A stretch of DNA of 64,000 bases, from contig NW_004454216.1 of the NCBI RefSeq assembly GCF_000283155.1, positions 3,851,646 through 3,915,645 on the forward strand, read 5' to 3'. The translations under genes were made by a program, and so were the position numbers. Below are positions 24,600 to 35,745 of this stretch, piece after piece. Source of the stretch: Ceratotherium simum simum. Its lineage: Eukaryota; Chordata; Mammalia; Perissodactyla; Rhinocerotidae. The notes under the pieces were generated by a model. The model did no database searches. It worked only from the letters and a program-made list of their open reading frames with translations, and was not told the DNA's origin. The first letter of the stretch is position 1. Every line of letters starts with the position of its first letter.

Positions 24600-25545
24600 A
24601 TTCATTTGGTTTAGAGAAAGGATGAGGGCATTCTAGGTGGGAGACAAGGCTAAGTAAAGACTCATGAGCGGGAATGAGCTGGCATATGAGCAGACAGACC
24701 AAAGAAAAATTGACCTTCTCTGGGAGCCTTGGGAAATATGACCACAAGAGTCCAGTGGGGCCTAAAGTGCCAGGTGGAAGACTTTGTATTTGACCTGAAA
24801 GACAAAAATGAAGTGCTGTAAATTCTTGTTTAGGAGAGTGACTTAATAAAATCAAAATGTTTAAAGGATGTCAGTGATGTATAATGTAGATAGTATGAAG
24901 GTAATACAGAGAAGAGGTAGCTATGATTAGCTATAAACTAGTAAAACAAAATTAAAATAAAGATGAGTTAGATCAGGACAGTGACAGAAGACATAGGACA
25001 TTAAAAGGAAATATAGAGAAACAATAGACTATTTGCGTATTGGGTTGAGATGGAGAAAGAGTCACAGATTTCTCTTAAATTTCAATGCGAGTGGACTAGA
25101 AAAAAATTCCCCATCAGCTAGAATGGGATGGTCTTGGAGAGCAAGTTGAAGTAGTTATAAATATAATGAGATTGAGATGATATTTAAATTACCAAGGAAG
25201 AGATATCCGGTAGGTGTGGGGACCTTATAAGAAGCCAGTACTAGAGAGAAAGATTTGGAGGTCATTTGCTTAAGGATACAACATGAACAAAGAAACTATC
25301 TGAGCCCTTTCAGAGAAAGCAGTAAAGGGGTGCAGAGAGTCAGTCATGATACCCCAGAAAAAGTTCACAGTTGAGGTCAAGAAGAACTGGAGTTATTGAA
25401 GGGAAGAGAGAAAGAGTAATTCATGACCTGAGAGTTAGTGCAGTAATGTAAAAACCAAAGGAAGAGGCTGGCCCAAAACTGTGGCAGAACCTTTGAAGAG
25501 GATGAGAGAAAGCCACTGGATGTGGTAAGAAGATAATTGTGTCCT
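24600..25545 (-). mobile_element. L2 LINE, about 0.9 kb
   Basis: A long antisense L2 segment: 'gagcgggaatgagctggcat', 'gtgccaggtggaagactttg', 'ggagagtgacttaataaaat', 'atgatatttaaattaccaag', 'agatatccggtaggtgtggg' and 'gagaaagatttggaggtcat'. The order agrees with the antisense L2 consensus further from the 3' end. The extreme 3' end is absent, so the copy is internal or was broken before its 3' terminus. Confidence 0.6.
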
Positions 25546-26429
25546 TTTTATAAATAAGGAACTGAAGCACCCAGACAAAGCTAATCTAACCTTTCTCCTG
25601 GGATTATGTACAAGAAGTATGTAGATAAGGTGTTCTCAAATACAAATTCTTGGTAACGTTCTCACTTGTCAATGACAACATGATAAATATAAGGACAGTG
25701 CAGTTATACTGGCAGTGTAAGATAAATTCTGTCCTTATGCCTTCCTAAATTACCACCTGCCCTCTATTATTATGAAATTATGGAAACCATAGATGATGAG
25801 TAGTCTATATTTGGTTGGAAAAATAAATGATAACCACATCATTTTTACTCTCCCTGTTTTTATTAACGTGAAGTCTGGTAAGAATGACCTGCTAATGCAT
25901 TTTCTTTCCCGAGGTTTGTTCTCTAGAACGTGAAGGGGAGTGTTTCTACACAGGGCTTCCTTCTATGCTCACAAACCATTGGCAGTCAGAGGGCAGGATA
26001 CGTAATAATTTATTCCACTTGAGTTGTTGAAAGATGCTCTTATTAATACAAAAACACCACATTCCGACAGTTTTAAAGCCCAACTGCAGGTTCAGAGCCC
26101 TGTCTGTCACTTATCTTAAGCGTCTATGGAAAATAAAGATCAAGTATCTCTGCAGCAGTGTTTAGTGTCATAGCTGTTTCTGCAGGAGACAGGTTTTTTT
26201 TTCCCACCCACAAAATCCCTTGTACTGTATTATCATCTGAGTCTCCATCATGTGATTTTCTTGAGGTTTTTGGATATATAAGTGCAGGCAGATTGGCTGT
26301 GGTGAAGAATAAATCTTTTTGGTTGGAGCCTCAAGAAATAGCTTCTAGTCATAGATCCCTTCACCTCTTTTGTGGGGTGACACTTCGCAAGTCATCTTCT
26401 GTGTCTTTGAAATAATAACTTCAGTAGTA
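25546..26429. other. Unique DNA, nothing recognised
   Basis: Non-repetitive. The 25880-26160 part is compositionally balanced and might be conserved non-coding DNA, but nothing specific can be named. Confidence 0.35.
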
Positions 26430-26695
26430 ATAATATCTAAAGTAGGTAACACTCCTGTTTTTTGCCTCATGCCAGATTCTGTTCTAATGTTTTATGTAGA
26501 TCATATCTTTTTCTCTTTCGATAACCTTGTAAGTTGGGTTCTCTACTTATCTCTACTTTAAAGATAAGCATATTAAGTCCCAGACAGGTTAAATAACTTG
26601 CTCGTCAGCGTGGCTAGCAAATTCCTATGGAAGGACTTAAACCAAGAGTCTGGCTCTAAATGTCATATTTTTCACTCTCACAATTCACTGCCTCA
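26430..26695 (-). mobile_element. MIR SINE, nearly full length
   Basis: Antisense MIR: 'gccagattctgttctaatgt', 'ataaccttgtaagttgggtt', 'gacaggttaaataacttgct', 'gcgtggctagcaaattccta' and 'gagtctggctctaaatgtca'. Confidence 0.8.
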
Positions 26696-27459
26696 AGGGG
26701 GAAAAAAGCATAAGGAAACATAAGTGTACACTTTTATTCCAACTCTGCTAAAATATTCAAAACATCTCCAGAATTCTCTTTTCAGAATCTCCTTTAGACA
26801 TGTTTATTTTAAAAATATTCAGTGGTGGTAAAACTCTGTTTTGGGGGATAAAGTTAACATTTGGAAATGATCAATGTCAAAGTCAAAGACACTATAAACA
26901 GACAAAAGAAGCATTTCTAACAGTGTGTTTTAAAAATTTGTTTGACCATGGAAGATATTATTTGAAATAAAGGTACAACTTCACAGACTACCTTGAAAAG
27001 GAAAGTGTTCATTGAATGTTTTGTCTGTTGTTAGAAAATCAGTCACACTAACTGGTGGTCATGTGATGCTGGATCCCTCCCAACTTGCTCTAAATGAAGA
27101 CACTGTTCTCGTGAGCAGAGCCCAAGGTGACCTCTGAATGGGTAGGCCTTTCCTTAGCGGCAGTGCTCAATGCAAACAGGGTGAAAATTTCTGGCTGCAC
27201 TTTCAGATGGCCTCACTAAGTTGCTGGGAAATCTAAATGGGTGCAAAAGTAATTCCTATAAAGGAAGACTACACTAAGCACAATTTTCTCTAGTCTATTT
27301 GCTAATGATGCATAAATGTGGCCTGATAGAGCCACTCATTTTGATTGCAGTAACTAGAGGTCCAGAGCAATTGTATCATTTAACATCTCAGTTATTTTTC
27401 TCTCGAACATTGGATAAGAAATAAGTTAAGTTTTACATGATATTTCAGAGGAAATCATA
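26696..27459. other. Unique DNA, nothing recognised
   Basis: No gene or named repeat. The part at 27240-27410 is a plausible but untestable conserved non-coding segment. Confidence 0.35.
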
Positions 27460-27690
27460 ATAGTCGATGTGAATTGTCCCTTGTATGTGACAAAACATAA
27501 ACTCATCAACATCCCTGTGAGGCAGATAAATGGCCAATTGTTTCCATTCTGGCTACTGAGGCTCAGAGAGGTGAACTGACACTTTCAAAGGCACACAGTA
27601 CATAAATGTCAGAGCAGGAAACAGAAGCCGGCACTTAAGTTGTTATTCAAGCAGTGGATACAATTGAGCACCTTTCACATCAAAGGATGG
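27460..27690 (-). mobile_element. MIR SINE
   Basis: Antisense MIR: 'caacatccctgtgaggcaga', 'ggctactgaggctcagagag', 'gtgaactgacactttcaaag' and 'gcacacagtacataaatgtc', then 'agagcaggaaacagaagcc'. Confidence 0.8.
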
Positions 27691-27827
27691 GATTCGTGTA
27701 GGGTCACTACATTACTAACACTTTTAGTAGATACTGTGTGATTCGCCACATGCAAATATGGTCCCATCAGAAAACATACATCACTTGTTGCTTGGTGGAG
27801 GAAGATGAGAACCAATCATGTGTTCTC

Positions 27828-27845
27828 AGAAAAGGGGACTTTGAG
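27828..27845. repeat. ERE target-site duplication, left copy
   Basis: agaaaaggggactttgag, identical over 18 bp to 28150-28167. Confidence 0.95.
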
Positions 27846-28149
27846 GGCCGGCCCCGTGGCTTAGCGGTTAGGTGCGCGCGCTCCGCTGCTGGCGGCCCGG
27901 GTTCGGATCCCAGGGCGCGCACCGACGCACCGCTTCTCTGGCCATGCTGAGGCCACGTCCCACATGCAGCAACTAGAAGGATGTGCAGCTATGACATACA
28001 ACTATCTACTGGGGCTTTGGGGGAAAAAAAAAAGAGGAGGATTGGCAATAGATGTTAGCTCAGAGCCAGTCTTCCTCAGCAAAAAGAGGAGGATTAGCAC
28101 GGATGTTAGCTCAGGGCTAATCTTCCTCACAGAAAAAAAAAAAAAGGAA
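27846..28149 (+). mobile_element. ERE SINE, full length, young
   Basis: Complete perissodactyl tRNA-derived SINE. The GGCCGGCCCC head is followed by A box TGGCTTAGCGG (27857-27867) and B box GGTTCGGATCC (27900-27910). The body runs through 'cagcaactagaaggatgtgc' and 'acaactatctactggggctt', then an internal A-run (28024-28033). Two tandem tail units of about 45 bp ('gaggaggattggcaatagat...' and 'gaggaggattagcacggatg...') precede a terminal A-run. An 18-bp perfect target duplication flanks it, which implies a recent insertion. Any Pol III activity is untested. Confidence 0.97.
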
Positions 28150-28167
28150 AGAAAAGGGGACTTTGAG
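28150..28167. repeat. ERE target-site duplication, right copy
   Basis: Second copy of the 18-bp direct repeat found at 27828-27845. Confidence 0.95.
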
Positions 28168-29049
28168 AATAAAGTCTCAACCAGTAATTTTCAGGTTGAT
28201 TTGAAATTACTGATGGGAAGTCAAGAGGACAGGTAAATCTTCAATTCAGCGAGAGCAGGACCGACTTGTTTCTTGACCCACACAACGAATCATTTTTGGT
28301 CCTCACCTGTGACACAAACTACTCGTTTACTAGCTTCTCGTTTCCCCTCTTTGTATTCTGTCTGCATAGTAGCACCAGCTGACACTTAGAAAAGAAAGAA
28401 AGAGAAAGAGAACAAGTTGGCAGGGAGTCAATATATTTTAGTGTTTTATTACTACGGACTCTAGTAGCATTTAGTTGGTGAGTCTGAGCAGAGAATGAGT
28501 ATTTCTAAAGTGACTCAGTTATCAGTGGAAATGATTAAAAGCACAACAAAAAAATCTATGGATTAATTAGCAGGTCAATGGTGGTTGAGTAGCTATTACT
28601 ACTAAACTACATGGTTTGCATGCAAGAGAAGGGATTAATCTGGGATGTTTTCTAACTTGAGTGACTTGTGTGTTAGAATTCCAGGTCAATGAGAAGAGAT
28701 TCCCATTGATTGGTCGATGAGTAATGAGATCAGAAAAGATAGTACCTGGATTTCCTTCAATTCTACACATTCAAGGCTTAATCTTGTTTTCTGTCGGTGA
28801 TACATCCTTCTTGCTATAGTTACTGACAGTGAGATTTGAAGACTTGATTAATAATAAATAAAGAAAGCAGAGCTAACGATACTATGGGAGAGGAAAAAAT
28901 CAGGGTCAGCAAAATAAGACAAGTGTTTGGCGCCAGCAGGGACAAACAAGTTCTAGGAGAGGGAAGGGCGAGTAAGTAATCTATTCTTTGGAAGGGATAC
29001 AAGTTTCAAGAAGGAGGGAAGCAGCAGATTTACCAAGAGTTCTACTGTT
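28168..29049. other. Unique DNA with short GAAA tract
   Basis: Nothing gene-like. A purine GAAA/GA tract lies at 28388-28412. Confidence 0.4.
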
Positions 29050-29720
29050 CCATTAATCCATTGAACAAATATTTGTGGAGACATGCATGCACACACATAT
29101 ATATACACATGCACACATATATATGTGCCTTTTATAGATATGTAATTTATATATACATATACCTTATACACACACACATCCCTTATGTGTGTGTGTGTAT
29201 TTATATATATAAATTCTAACGGGAGAGGCAGAAATAACAAAATACATAAATAAATTAAGAAATAGGTTAGTAAGTGAAAAGTGCTTGGAATAAAAGAAAA
29301 AGTAGAGCCAGTTAAGGAACTGGGAATTCAAAGCAGTGGCAGGGGTCATGTGTCAGTATCAAATAGGGGTGGTCAGGGTAAGCCTCTTTGAAAAGTTAAC
29401 ATTCCAGCAAAGCCTTGAAGGAGGTGATGAGAGAGTCTAGTTATACAAATCTTTGGGGGAAGACTGGTCCAATCAGTGGTAACAGCCAACGCAAATGTCC
29501 TAGAGTGTATGTGGCTGGGCAGTTACTGGTAGAGTAAGGATGCCAATGTGGTTGGAATGGAATGGGCATAGGGGACGGTGGGTGGTGGTAGAGACAGTAG
29601 AAAATAAGGTCAGAGGAAATAGGGATTAAGTAGTATAGGTCCAAGAAGCCAATTCGGAGGACTGAGTTACTGTTCTGGGTCCGTCTCCCCAACCCAGGTA
29701 GAAAGAATGAGCAAGACATT
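29050..29720 (-). mobile_element. L2 LINE, interrupted by a microsatellite
   Basis: It opens with 'ccattgaacaaatatttgtg' (inverted L2 terminus). After the CA/TA tract (29080-29215) come 'aaattctaacgggagaggca', 'ggtggtcagggtaagcctct', 'ttgaaggaggtgatgagaga', 'ctttgggggaagactggtcc', 'acgcaaatgtcctagagtgt' and 'tagagacagtagaaaataag', all in antisense L2 order. Confidence 0.8.
29080..29215. repeat. Compound (CA)n/(TA)n microsatellite with inverted arms
   Basis: Alternating CA and TA runs, including an inverted pair at 29166-29179 and 29185-29200 that can form a CA/TG hairpin. It has expanded inside the L2 'tgagcacctactatgtgcc' region. Confidence 0.9.
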
Positions 29721-31757
29721 TATGATAGTGCCAATGAAAGATAGTGTTGCAGTAACATAAGGTATGGGATTAATCAGAAGGAAAGAATTATCCTTGGGGC
29801 TTTTCACATAAATACAATGAAAAGCAAACAACCAGGAGAGACGTTTACGTAAACAGGGAACTCCACTCTAGGAATTGGGAGCCAACTGGATTGCACTAAT
29901 GTGCATAATAATCAAACTGTCAGAGTGCTTTTGCTTTAGGTATGCATGTAGGCAGGCAGTGCCTAGAACACTTTATGTCATTTCCAAATGACTTTTACTC
30001 CCATTAAAATGTTATTTTCATTTCAATTAATAATTCAGCCAATAATGCAATTATGAAATAGAACTTTTGCTGATAACTATTTCTAGAAGGCAGATTGAAA
30101 GGAGCTAGGAAGTGGGAAAGGAAATAGAGGGAGGTTTTCCTGGCTAGAACTCCATGTGGTATAAGCAGATGTTTGAAGATATCAATAATTAACCATGTCA
30201 CTTAATCTCTTTCAACCCCATTTTGATTGAAAGGAAATGAGATTAGACTATAGAGGGTTTAGATTGGAGCTGTCCATTGGACCCCTTTTAGAGGTCTAAG
30301 GCTGGAGCGATTGGTTGAAGAAAGCCATCTTTGGGGTTCCTTTGGCTCAAGTTCATTCTCTTCTACAGAACTTCCCTTTACAGCAGGAGTTTGAGCAAAC
30401 AACCAAAGCCTCTTCTCACTATGAGGACCACATGTGTGCCAACTGGCAGTTTTATTTCATTTAAGCAAAACATTGTTCTAGTGAATGTTTATGGGCTCTA
30501 TATGTCCATTCCAAAGATATAGGTACTGCTTGGTTAGACTCAGTTTTACCGAGAATGATTTCTCATCTTGAATAGGTGTAGTTCCAGAAATAACTTGGAA
30601 CCTCTGCCGTAGCTATGGTTTTAGATTGGTGCTCCACGTTTTACAGTGTTGACAATGTTGATTTCTTTGGATGGTTCTTTCAGGTTTACCAGCTTGTGGT
30701 TCCTCTTTGAACTCAGGATCTAAAATGTGCCATTCTAGACAAGAGAAAAGATAATATTTCTCACTGAACCTCTTCATATGACTAATCAGCATAAAAAAAT
30801 CAGTCACATGACCCTAAAAGCCACTACTTTAGGTCAGCTGACATTTTGTCTACAACCAATGAGTGTTCACACACAATGATATGTCCACTGGAATACTGCA
30901 TGATAGGAAAGAGTAAAAACTGGGTGAGGATACTTGCTATTTCCTTCCCATCCCTGCTGTAACTGGCTTCCTCTGCCTTTTGGATATGAGGCCACTTTGT
31001 AAAGTTTCCAGACTAAACTTAGCAAAAAGATTCTTTTTCTTGTTACCAGAGAGCTGTACCTAATGACAGATTATTGCACTACAACTCTCTTCCCTCTGCC
31101 TTGTAAGATTGAAAACTAGCTCCAACTTTCAGCCTTGAAATCTTACTCTCTTCTTTGGTTGTTCAAGTGAAAAATATTAAAGGTATGATATAAAATGGGT
31201 AGACACAAGTGACTTCTTTTAGTCTACTGAGTCATGGAAGCTTCTCTGTGGAGCCATTTTGAACAATGTAGGTGTCAGTTGTTCCTAGAACTGAGACACG
31301 ACCCTCAATGCTAAATGCTGTAGCATCCCTATAGCCATCAGGTTAATTAAGTGAGGTAAGTGCCTCATAAAATGGCAAGATTTGCTTGTAAAATTGTGGG
31401 AGAGGGTGCTGGCCCTGTAATGCCTTCCAGTACCTCAGTAACAATCAATTCCTGCTCAATGAGGGTTTTGCAAAAGCTTATATAAGCTTAGCTTCTCTGC
31501 ACGTGGCAACATCTCAACAGTTCTTCATAGTTCTTCCCTTCCTGTCACCATAAACACCTGTATTCAGCGTTAAGCAGTGAGAGCAGGGCCATTCTCAGAA
31601 GACAAGGGAGAGATTAACCTGCACCAATTATAATTTCCCCTACTACAATTGTGTTTATTTCCAAGTTTTTATCCAGACAATATGTGGACTTTTAATAAGC
31701 CTAGCTAAGATGCACTCACTAATCCACATTTGAAAGAACTTTTCTGGGTCAGCGCCT
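29721..31757. other. Repeat-poor unique DNA
   Basis: 2 kb without recognised genes or repeats. The 29880-30070 segment, with homopurine-free balanced composition and TAAT-type motifs, is a weak candidate for conserved non-coding DNA. Confidence 0.35.
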
Positions 31758-31758
31758 C

Positions 31759-31768
31759 CTGATTTCCT
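31759..31768. repeat. ERE target-site duplication, left copy
   Basis: ctgatttcct, repeated exactly at 31988-31997. Confidence 0.75.
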
Positions 31769-31987
31769 TTTATTTATTTATTTATTTATTTTGTGAGGAA
31801 GATCAGCCCTGAGCTAACATCCATGCCAATCCTCCGCCCCCCTTTTTTTTTTTGCTGAGGAAAACCAGCCCTGAGCTAACATCTATTGCCAATCCTCCTC
31901 CTTTTTTTCCCCAAAGCCCCAGTAGATAGTTGTATGTTATAGTTGCACATCCTTCTAGTTGCCGTATGTGGGACGCCGCCTCAGCAT
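31769..31987 (-). mobile_element. ERE SINE, 5'-truncated, with (AAAT)n tail
   Basis: Minus-strand ERE. Two tail units ('gctaacatccatgccaatcc', 31814, and 'gctaacatctattgccaatc', 31875) are followed by the body ('agtagatagttgtatgttat', 'ccttctagttgc'). The body ends at 31987 within the 'catgctgaggcggcgtccc' region, so the tRNA-like head with both Pol III boxes is missing. The 3' end is an (AAAT)n run (TTTA on this strand, 31768-31792). A 10-bp direct repeat flanks the copy. Confidence 0.9.
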
Positions 31988-31997
31988 CTGATTTCCT
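31988..31997. repeat. ERE target-site duplication, right copy
   Basis: Second copy of the 10-bp repeat at 31759-31768. Confidence 0.75.
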
Positions 31998-33034
31998 GAT
32001 GTGAAAACTGTTGGCAGCACCTCAGGTGTTCTCGTCCAGAAAAAGTAAGAAATTTTAGTACTGCATATCTAACTATACCTCGTTGATAAAAACAGATTGT
32101 AATTTGTTCCAAGACCAGGGGAATTGTGGGAGATCAGCAGGATATAAAACACATTTTGCAACACAATGTGAAATGCAGGCCAAGGTGGATTTATAAGATA
32201 TTGTGTCCATGTCATTTTTGCTGCCATTCTCTTTCCAAGCCTCTCCAGCACCAGCAGGTCAACAACATGTCTGTGTCAACTGCAGGGCCGTGATCCTCTG
32301 CCTTCCTTCTCCAGCCCTTGGGTTTTGGTAATACCATCTCAGAAAACCCGTGAGCTGTAAAGTGGAGGTTAGAGCAAGACAGAGTCCTATAAACTTCTCA
32401 GTCTCTGCTGATATAAAATCATTTCAAATGCCATAGGCCAGAGACAGATGCAAGACTTTCATCTCACGATCCTTTAAAATCACTCTGGGTTAAGATGGAG
32501 GGAGCATGGGCACCAACAGTTATGTCAAGTGAGGAATAGAGTGTTTCCAGGCCAATAATAATTAACTAATTAGAATTAATAATCATAATAATGTGGTATT
32601 GCCCGCTGTGGTTTCCTCCACACATTCCTCCCCAAAATCTGTCTCATTAATGATTTGCTATGAGTTAAAAGAGGGGATTGGCAATAGATGCTTAAGAGAA
32701 ACTTCCAAAAATAACACAATTGTGTGAATGTTCTCAGGATTTTGTGTTAGGCATATTTTATGAACACTAATAAGCCTGTTACTTCAAAGACATTCATTTC
32801 GTGGAATTTATTCAAGGCAACTCCTTTCTCTCCTTATTTCCCTCTGATAAATTACCTTTTGTCGACTTAAGAGAAATGACGTTTTCCTGAAAAGTTGACA
32901 AAGTACCTCACCAACACTAGCACTCTTTTAAAGTAATCACCACTAATACTATTAGGTTGAAAATAAATCACTTTGTATAACTGAGTGCCTTTCGTTTCTA
33001 ATGAAGTTTCTAAAATTCGGCAATATTCTTGAGG
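31998..33034. other. Unique DNA, nothing recognised
   Basis: About 1 kb non-repetitive. It contains a 16-bp chance or relic match to the ERE tail at 32675-32690. Confidence 0.4.
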
Positions 33035-33180
33035 GCCTATTACATGCAAGGCATTCTGCTATGCCCTGTGGGGAATTCAAAGATAAGCAAGATATGTCCC
33101 AAGTCTCAAGCAACACATAATGAAGTAGGTGGAATCAGACAGAACACAAATAAATCATTTTAATGAAAAACAATAGTCTA
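33035..33180 (-). mobile_element. L2 LINE 3' end fragment
   Basis: 'gggcctattacatgcaaggc' then 'attctgctatgccctgtggg', 'gaattcaaagataagcaaga' and 'caagtctcaagcaacacata'. This is the antisense L2 terminus. Confidence 0.65.
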
Positions 33181-33458
33181 ATTGATCTCTGGTACCTTGA
33201 GACTGATGACATCACTAATTACATTTAAGTCACGAAACAGTGGCAGAATGTAGAGTCTTTTGATTGATATTTATTTAAATGATATGCTGAGAAGTAATAA
33301 GCATGATAGTCTATTTAATTACCAATCTCTTGAGCAATTTTTCTTTTTTCTTTTGGATTAGTTTCCATTCTTTAATGAAATATGCCTCTCTACTATGGTT
33401 TTCTTGAATGGATTCTTTGGGTGCTTCAGCAAGTTTAATTCTACCCTAGGTTGGCTGT
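33181..33458. other. Unique AT-rich DNA
   Basis: Nothing recognised. Confidence 0.4.
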
Positions 33459-33468
33459 TGTGTGTGAA

Positions 33469-33500
<32 letters not shown>

Positions 33501-33501
33501 T
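33459..33501. repeat. (GT)n microsatellite
   Basis: A GT run with two A interruptions. Confidence 0.95.
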
Positions 33502-33699
33502 TTATTATAGCAAGCTCTAATGGAAACACCTGCTTGTTCTTCATTCTCTTAATGAATTGTCTTGGCATTACTAAATGGCACCACAAACCAATTATGATAC
33601 GCTGTGTAGGAGCCGTGCACTGACATTGCTTTCTAAAAGTAGGCCACTTCTTTTTCTAATCCTTTTGAGAACTGTGTATGCATGTATTATGCTTACTCT

Positions 33700-33775
33700 A
33701 CACATAGGAAAACGCTTACATTTTAATATCACTTTACAGTTTACAAAGTGCTTTCACTCTCATAGTTCACCTAAG
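33700..33775 (-). mobile_element. MIR-type remnant
   Basis: 'cactttacagtttacaaagt' followed by 'gctttcactctcatag' resembles the antisense MIR/MIRc terminus. It is short. Confidence 0.4.
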
Positions 33776-33799
33776 ACTGCTCCTCTGCTTGCATTGTAC

Positions 33800-34675
33800 C
33801 ACCATGTATTGATCAAGCTAGAAATATTGGTCTCTCCCTCACTATTGCCTCCCTTTTACACTTATATACAGCTTACTTCCAAGTCATTGAAGGCATCTTC
33901 CTATTTCTTTCCATCCCCTTGTCCACTGTCTTGGCTAAACTTGCTGTAATGTCTTGCCTGGCTTAGTGCTACATCCTCTAATTGATCTTGCTGCCTCCAC
34001 CTCCACATTTGCCCCATCGTATCCTTCAGGAATCCAGAGTATGCCAATTCGATTATGATACTCCTCTGTTTAAAAAATATCCCCTGAACTCCGATTGCTC
34101 TTAAAATAAATTCCAAAGTCCTTATCCTGGCCTGCCAAACCCTATTTTATCCAGAGCTTCCCTCTTTCTAGCTTTATCTCTTCATTACAACCCTCATACG
34201 GCCATGCGGAATTATTGTGTTAAATCATACAAAATTGCTACCACTCAGCCATTTATGAATAACAAACATGGCGGTCTTTCAAGCTAAAATAGGCCAGATT
34301 TCTTTTTTCCTTTTCTTTACCTTCACAATGCTCTTTCTTCCACCTGCATATATTTTCCTAGTTCTTTACCTGGACAGTTTCAAACTTATCTTTCAGATTT
34401 GAGTAAAACTTAAAAAGTCAACTTTGGAGGACTTATCTGACTATATCATCCTCCTTTCTAATCTGAATTAAATATCCTTGTTTTTTGATTCTTGTACAAA
34501 TTGAACTTATTACACAACGTCTTAATTATCTCATCTTTGTGTTCTTCTACTATACATAAACTCCATGAGGGCATGGAACAAGCTTCTTTTGATCACAAAT
34601 GTATCTCAAGTGTACGGTACAATACTGTCTAGCAGATAGTAAGCTTTTAATAAATACTTGCTGAAAAAAGAATAG
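33800..34675 (+). mobile_element. L2 LINE, about 0.88 kb of 3' region
   Basis: One of the longest repeats here. Successive L2 blocks are 'atactcctctgtttaaaaaa', 'ccaaagtccttatcctggcc', 'caatgctctttcttccacct', 'gaggacttatctgactatat', 'actccatgagggcatggaac' and 'tctagcagatagtaagcttt', with the terminus 'taataaatacttgctgaaaa'. Part of the 124-codon frame (33575-33949) overlaps its start and is not a gene. Confidence 0.85.
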
Positions 34676-34689
34676 TTAACCTAAAAAAG

Positions 34690-35045
34690 AATACAGTGAA
34701 TGATATTTATTTCCATCATCTCATTTGGTTCTCTCAACAAATGGTGATTTCCCTGCTTTAAATATATACTACAGTTATATAGGACGTGATCATTGGAGGA
34801 AGTTGGGAGAAGGATTCAAGGGGTTCTATGTACTAATTTGTAATTTCCTGGTGCATTTAATTATTTCAAAATAAAAAGTTAAAAAAGTGGTGATGTACAC
34901 AGGCTAAATATGGTAATTTCCACTTACATATGAGAAAACAAGGGTTAAAGAGTGAGGTCATTTGTAGAAGGTCACTGATAGGCATGTGACAAGGACATTT
35001 TTGAGTGGAACCACTCAGAAATTTTTTACTTCCTCTGGATCTTCA
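34690..35045 (-). mobile_element. MIR SINE split by an L1 3' fragment
   Basis: Left part 'ccatcatctcatttggttct' (34714 on) and right part 'acttacatatgagaaaacaa', 'gggttaaagagtgaggtcat', 'gtagaaggtcactgataggc' (34921-34983) form one antisense MIR. It is interrupted by about 130 bp of L1-like sequence. Confidence 0.7.
34768..34886 (+). mobile_element. L1 LINE 3' terminus inserted in a MIR
   Basis: 'gatcattggaggaagttggg', 'agaaggattcaaggggttct' and 'aattatttcaaaataaaaag' match the ending of L1MC/L1MD-type 3' UTRs. Only about 120 bp is present. An imperfect flanking similarity ('aaatggtgatttcc' at 34739, 'atatggtaatttcc' at 34908) may be a decayed target duplication. Confidence 0.65.
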
Positions 35046-35280
35046 AGTGACCCTAGCAACAAGTACTGTGTTTTATCCCTGAAAAACTTAATGTTCTAGC
35101 CCACAGCTTCTGTATTTCTTTGTGACTGTTTTCCTAACCTGAGAAGCTGAGCAAGAAGGAAACAAGCCAATGCCTTTAGGCCTTTCCCTTAAAACCTAGA
35201 TTCTAGAGTCACCCTAGGTAGTCGGCTTCCTCTGTCTTTCTCTTTGCTCTGACTTGGGCTCTCTTTGCTTATTAACTAGT

Positions 35281-35745
35281 TCATTTATTCATTCACCAAT
35301 ATTTATTGACATTTGCTGTACCCAGGCCATGCCCTGGAAACTATGGAAAAGACAAGGAAAATGATGCAGACTCTACTTTGAGGGAGCTCATATTCTAGCA
35401 GGTGGCATATAAGTGAATGGTTGACTGGTTTACTATAGCACAGTGTCACAACTACTGTTTTAGCAATAAATACAGGGAGCTAGGCACATAGCAGAAGCTC
35501 TTAACTTGGAATGAAAGATGTGTAAATGCTTCTTAAAGGAGGTTATTCCTAAACGGAATGCTAAAGATTGGACAGCCAGAGAGACTGGGTGCTTGGCAGG
35601 ACTGAATGGCAGGGTAGGGTGGGGTGAGAGGAGCTGAAAGAAGGAGGATCATGTGCAAAGATTCTGAAGCAAGGAAGAGCAAGATTGGGAAGAAACTCCC
35701 AAGGAGCAGGTATGACTGTAACCCGAATAGCACTGGCCCGTGCCT
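35281..35745 (-). mobile_element. L2 LINE 3' region
   Basis: Inverted L2: 'tcattcaccaatatttattg', 'ggagctcatattctagcagg', 'gaggttattcctaaacggaa', 'tgcaaagattctgaagcaag' and 'gaagagcaagattgg', in antisense order. The 72-codon frame on the minus strand (35533-35751) is L2-derived. Confidence 0.8.

Noticed and set aside
27243..27262. MADE1/mariner fragment ('gtgcaaaagtaatt')
   Set aside because: A short match only. MADE1 is primate-specific, and there is no second inverted end nearby.
27900..27911. tRNA gene
   Set aside because: The A and B boxes belong to the ERE SINE head. No intact cloverleaf or acceptor stem is present.
32671..32690. Sixth ERE fragment
   Set aside because: Only about 16-20 bases match the tail ('ggattggcaatagatg'), with no A-run or flanking ERE sequence. 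Chance or a tiny relic.
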